The notes below the pieces were generated by a model. That model was not told the origin of the DNA and made no database searches. It saw only the letters and a list, made by a program, of their open reading frames with translations. DNA of 20,715 nucleotides from CAYHSR01 sp043821725 (GTDB lineage Bacteria > Patescibacteriota > Patescibacteriia > Magasanikbacterales > GWA2-37-8). Shown here in pieces: positions 19,917 to 20,715 of the stretch; within the stretch, counting starts at the first letter, position 1; every line of letters begins with the position of its first letter. The stretch is from contig JBDRCM010000003.1 in NCBI GenBank assembly GCA_043821725.1, forward strand, positions 1 through 20,715. The letters are read 5' to 3'. The position numbers and the translations under genes are program-made.

Positions 19917-20715
19917 ATGAAGTTTAATGTCATTACAATTTTTCCCGATTTGATTTCTCATTATTGCGATGCCAGTATTCTTGGTCGTGCCGTTCAACAC
20001 GGATTTATAAAAATACGCGCAATAAATTTGCGCGATTTTACAATTGACAGCCACAAGACAGTTGACGACACTCCATATGGAGGAGGGCCGGGCATGGTTA
20101 TGAAGCCGGAGCCGATTTTTAAGGCACTCAAGTCTCTTAATGCCATTCCTTTTTGCAAGGCAGACGGTTTGACTAAGCTTAAAAATATTTTTTCAAAGGA
20201 TATAAAACTCAAAAAAAGGACGATTTTATTGTCTCCGCGCGGACAACAGTTTGACCAGCAAACTGCGGAAAAATGGAGCAAGCTGGATGAGATTACTTTT
20301 GTTTGTGGGCGGTATGAAGGAGTTGACCAGAGAGTGTCAGACCGGATGGTTGACGAGGAAATTTCAATCGGTCCGTATGTGCTTGCCGGCGGAGAGCTTG
20401 GATCATTGGTTGTTATTGAGGCGGTAGCTCGGCTTTTGTCGGGCGTGCTTGGCAATGAAGAATCATTAAAAGAAGAAACGTTTTCAGCTTCAGCAAGCGC
20501 AAATGAAAAAAATGAACCCCTCGCCGACTCAGTCGGGGTAATCAGGCACAGCAGTTTGGAAGACCGCTGTGGCAAGAACACAGGGTATTTAACTTGCTTG
20601 CTCGGTAATGAAAATAAATTTTCATTACCCTCGCTGCGCTGCGTTAAAACAGGGTATTTAACTTGCTTGCTCGGTAATGAAAATAAATTTTCATTACCCT
20701 CGCTGCGCTGCGTTA
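19917..20715 (+). CDS. trmD: tRNA (guanine-N1)-methyltransferase TrmD, interrupted in frame by a palindromic repeat; 3' end outside window
   Basis: TrmD makes m1G37 in tRNAs and prevents +1 frameshifting. Residues 1-190 are normal: N-terminal MKFNVITIFPDLI, TPYGGGPGMV at 52-61, the knot segments LLSPRGQ, FVCGRYEGVDQR and IGPYVLAGGE (151-160), and the start of the interdomain linker (GNEESLKEETFS, 179-190). Normally the C-terminal tRNA-binding domain, with a Y-T-R-P-E motif, would follow after about 10 residues. Instead residues 200-266 are encoded by repeat DNA, and the frame stays open for all 266 codons to the window edge. The repeat unit TGYLTCLLG...SLRCVK (23 residues) occurs twice, at 222-244 and from 245. 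Whether the frame re-enters the C-terminal domain cannot be seen. The insert lies in the flexible linker, where extra residues could be tolerated. Confidence 0.85.
   Translation, partial: MKFNVITIFPDLISHYCDASILGRAVQHGFIKIRAINLRDFTIDSHKTVDDTPYGGGPGMVMKPEPIFKALKSLNAIPFCKADGLTKLKNIFSKDIKLKKRTILLSPRGQQFDQQTAEKWSKLDEITFVCGRYEGVDQRVSDRMVDEEISIGPYVLAGGELGSLVVIEAVARLLSGVLGNEESLKEETFSASASANEKNEPLADSVGVIRHSSLEDRCGKNTGYLTCLLGNENKFSLPSLRCVKTGYLTCLLGNENKFSLPSLRCV
20517..20647 (+). repeat. Composite palindromic (REP-like) repeat, copy 4, inside trmD
   Basis: It starts with CCCCTCGCCGACTCAGTC (first hairpin weakened by C to G compared with CCCCTCCCCGAC), then CACAGCAGT...ACCGCTGTG, CTGTG-GCAAGAA-CACAG, and the hairpin GGTAATGAAAAT...ATTTTCATTACC between TTAACTTGCTTGCTC and CTCGCTGCGCTGCGTTAA. 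It differs from the other copies by GGGTATTTAAC where they have GGGTAGTTAAC, removing a TAG from the trmD frame. Confidence 0.88.
20580..20715 (+). repeat. Tandem duplication of a 69-bp hairpin unit within trmD
   Basis: The unit from ACAGGGTATTTAAC to GCTGCGTTAAA begins at 20580 and again at 20649, a period of 69 bp, and appears identical in both up to the window end. 69 is a multiple of three, so the reading frame is kept. The window ends inside the second unit, so more units may follow. Confidence 0.9.

Noticed and set aside
19994..20581. 195-codon frame antisense to trmD
   Set aside because: It is the shadow of a well-supported trmD frame; its N-terminus is translated repeat DNA, as also seen in the open frame from 4825.
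20580..20715. CRISPR array
   Set aside because: The units are contiguous with no unique spacers, and each is a hairpin module of the dispersed family.

Overview
The window looks like chromosome from an uncultivated, small-genome bacterium, most likely of the Candidate Phyla Radiation (Patescibacteria, Parcubacteria-like). This is inferred from AT-rich DNA, standard stop usage (rpsP ends in TGA), few Shine-Dalgarno sequences, several promoters that fire almost exactly on the start codon, a VanW/PG-binding surface protein, a shortened SMC and an S16 protein with a long acidic tail. No rRNA or tRNA gene is present to fix the lineage.

Bases 1-6315 are an accessory block with all genes on the + strand. 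It starts with the last 32 codons of a probable reverse transcriptase. Then come a MerR-HTH/GHKL ATPase plus STAS-like DUF4325 pair behind an array of TATAGGTT operators, a HicB antitoxin with a frame-broken HicA plus a TPR protein, a 435-aa helical-repeat protein, a RelB/RelE-type module, and an unknown 173-aa protein. Each cassette is followed by a related element of about 186 bp with inverted-repeat ends (three full copies, one end fragment, one decayed copy), and most cassettes have their own -10 box. This resembles a cassette array (integron/attC-like or MITE-punctuated), but no integrase is in the window.

Bases 6434-10480 hold a PD-(D/E)XK nuclease, a decaying nucleotidyltransferase-fold gene (one frameshift, one late stop), a palindromic repeat, and a membrane-anchored GH51 alpha-L-arabinofuranosidase. 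Bases 10646-13078 hold an Hsp20 gene and a VanW-family surface protein, nearly abutting.

Bases 13222-13559 (minus) contain a probable non-coding RNA gene: a perfect TTGACA-N17-TATAAT promoter with extended -10, about 300 nt of strongly paired sequence without a convincing ORF, and an intrinsic terminator. clpP and nrnA follow on the minus strand. nrnA diverges from smc across a 55-bp gap holding two overlapping promoters.

The right end is rpsP - khpA - trmD, without rimM. A second repeat family, a REP-like composite of hairpins, occurs at 4758, 8316, 13086 and 20517. The last copy lies inside trmD in the reading frame, followed by a 69-bp (23-codon) tandem duplication that runs off the window. 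The in-frame TAG seen in the other copies is TAT in both trmD units. A translated palindromic element inside an essential tRNA methyltransferase is the most striking observation here; the cassette array and the ncRNA come next.
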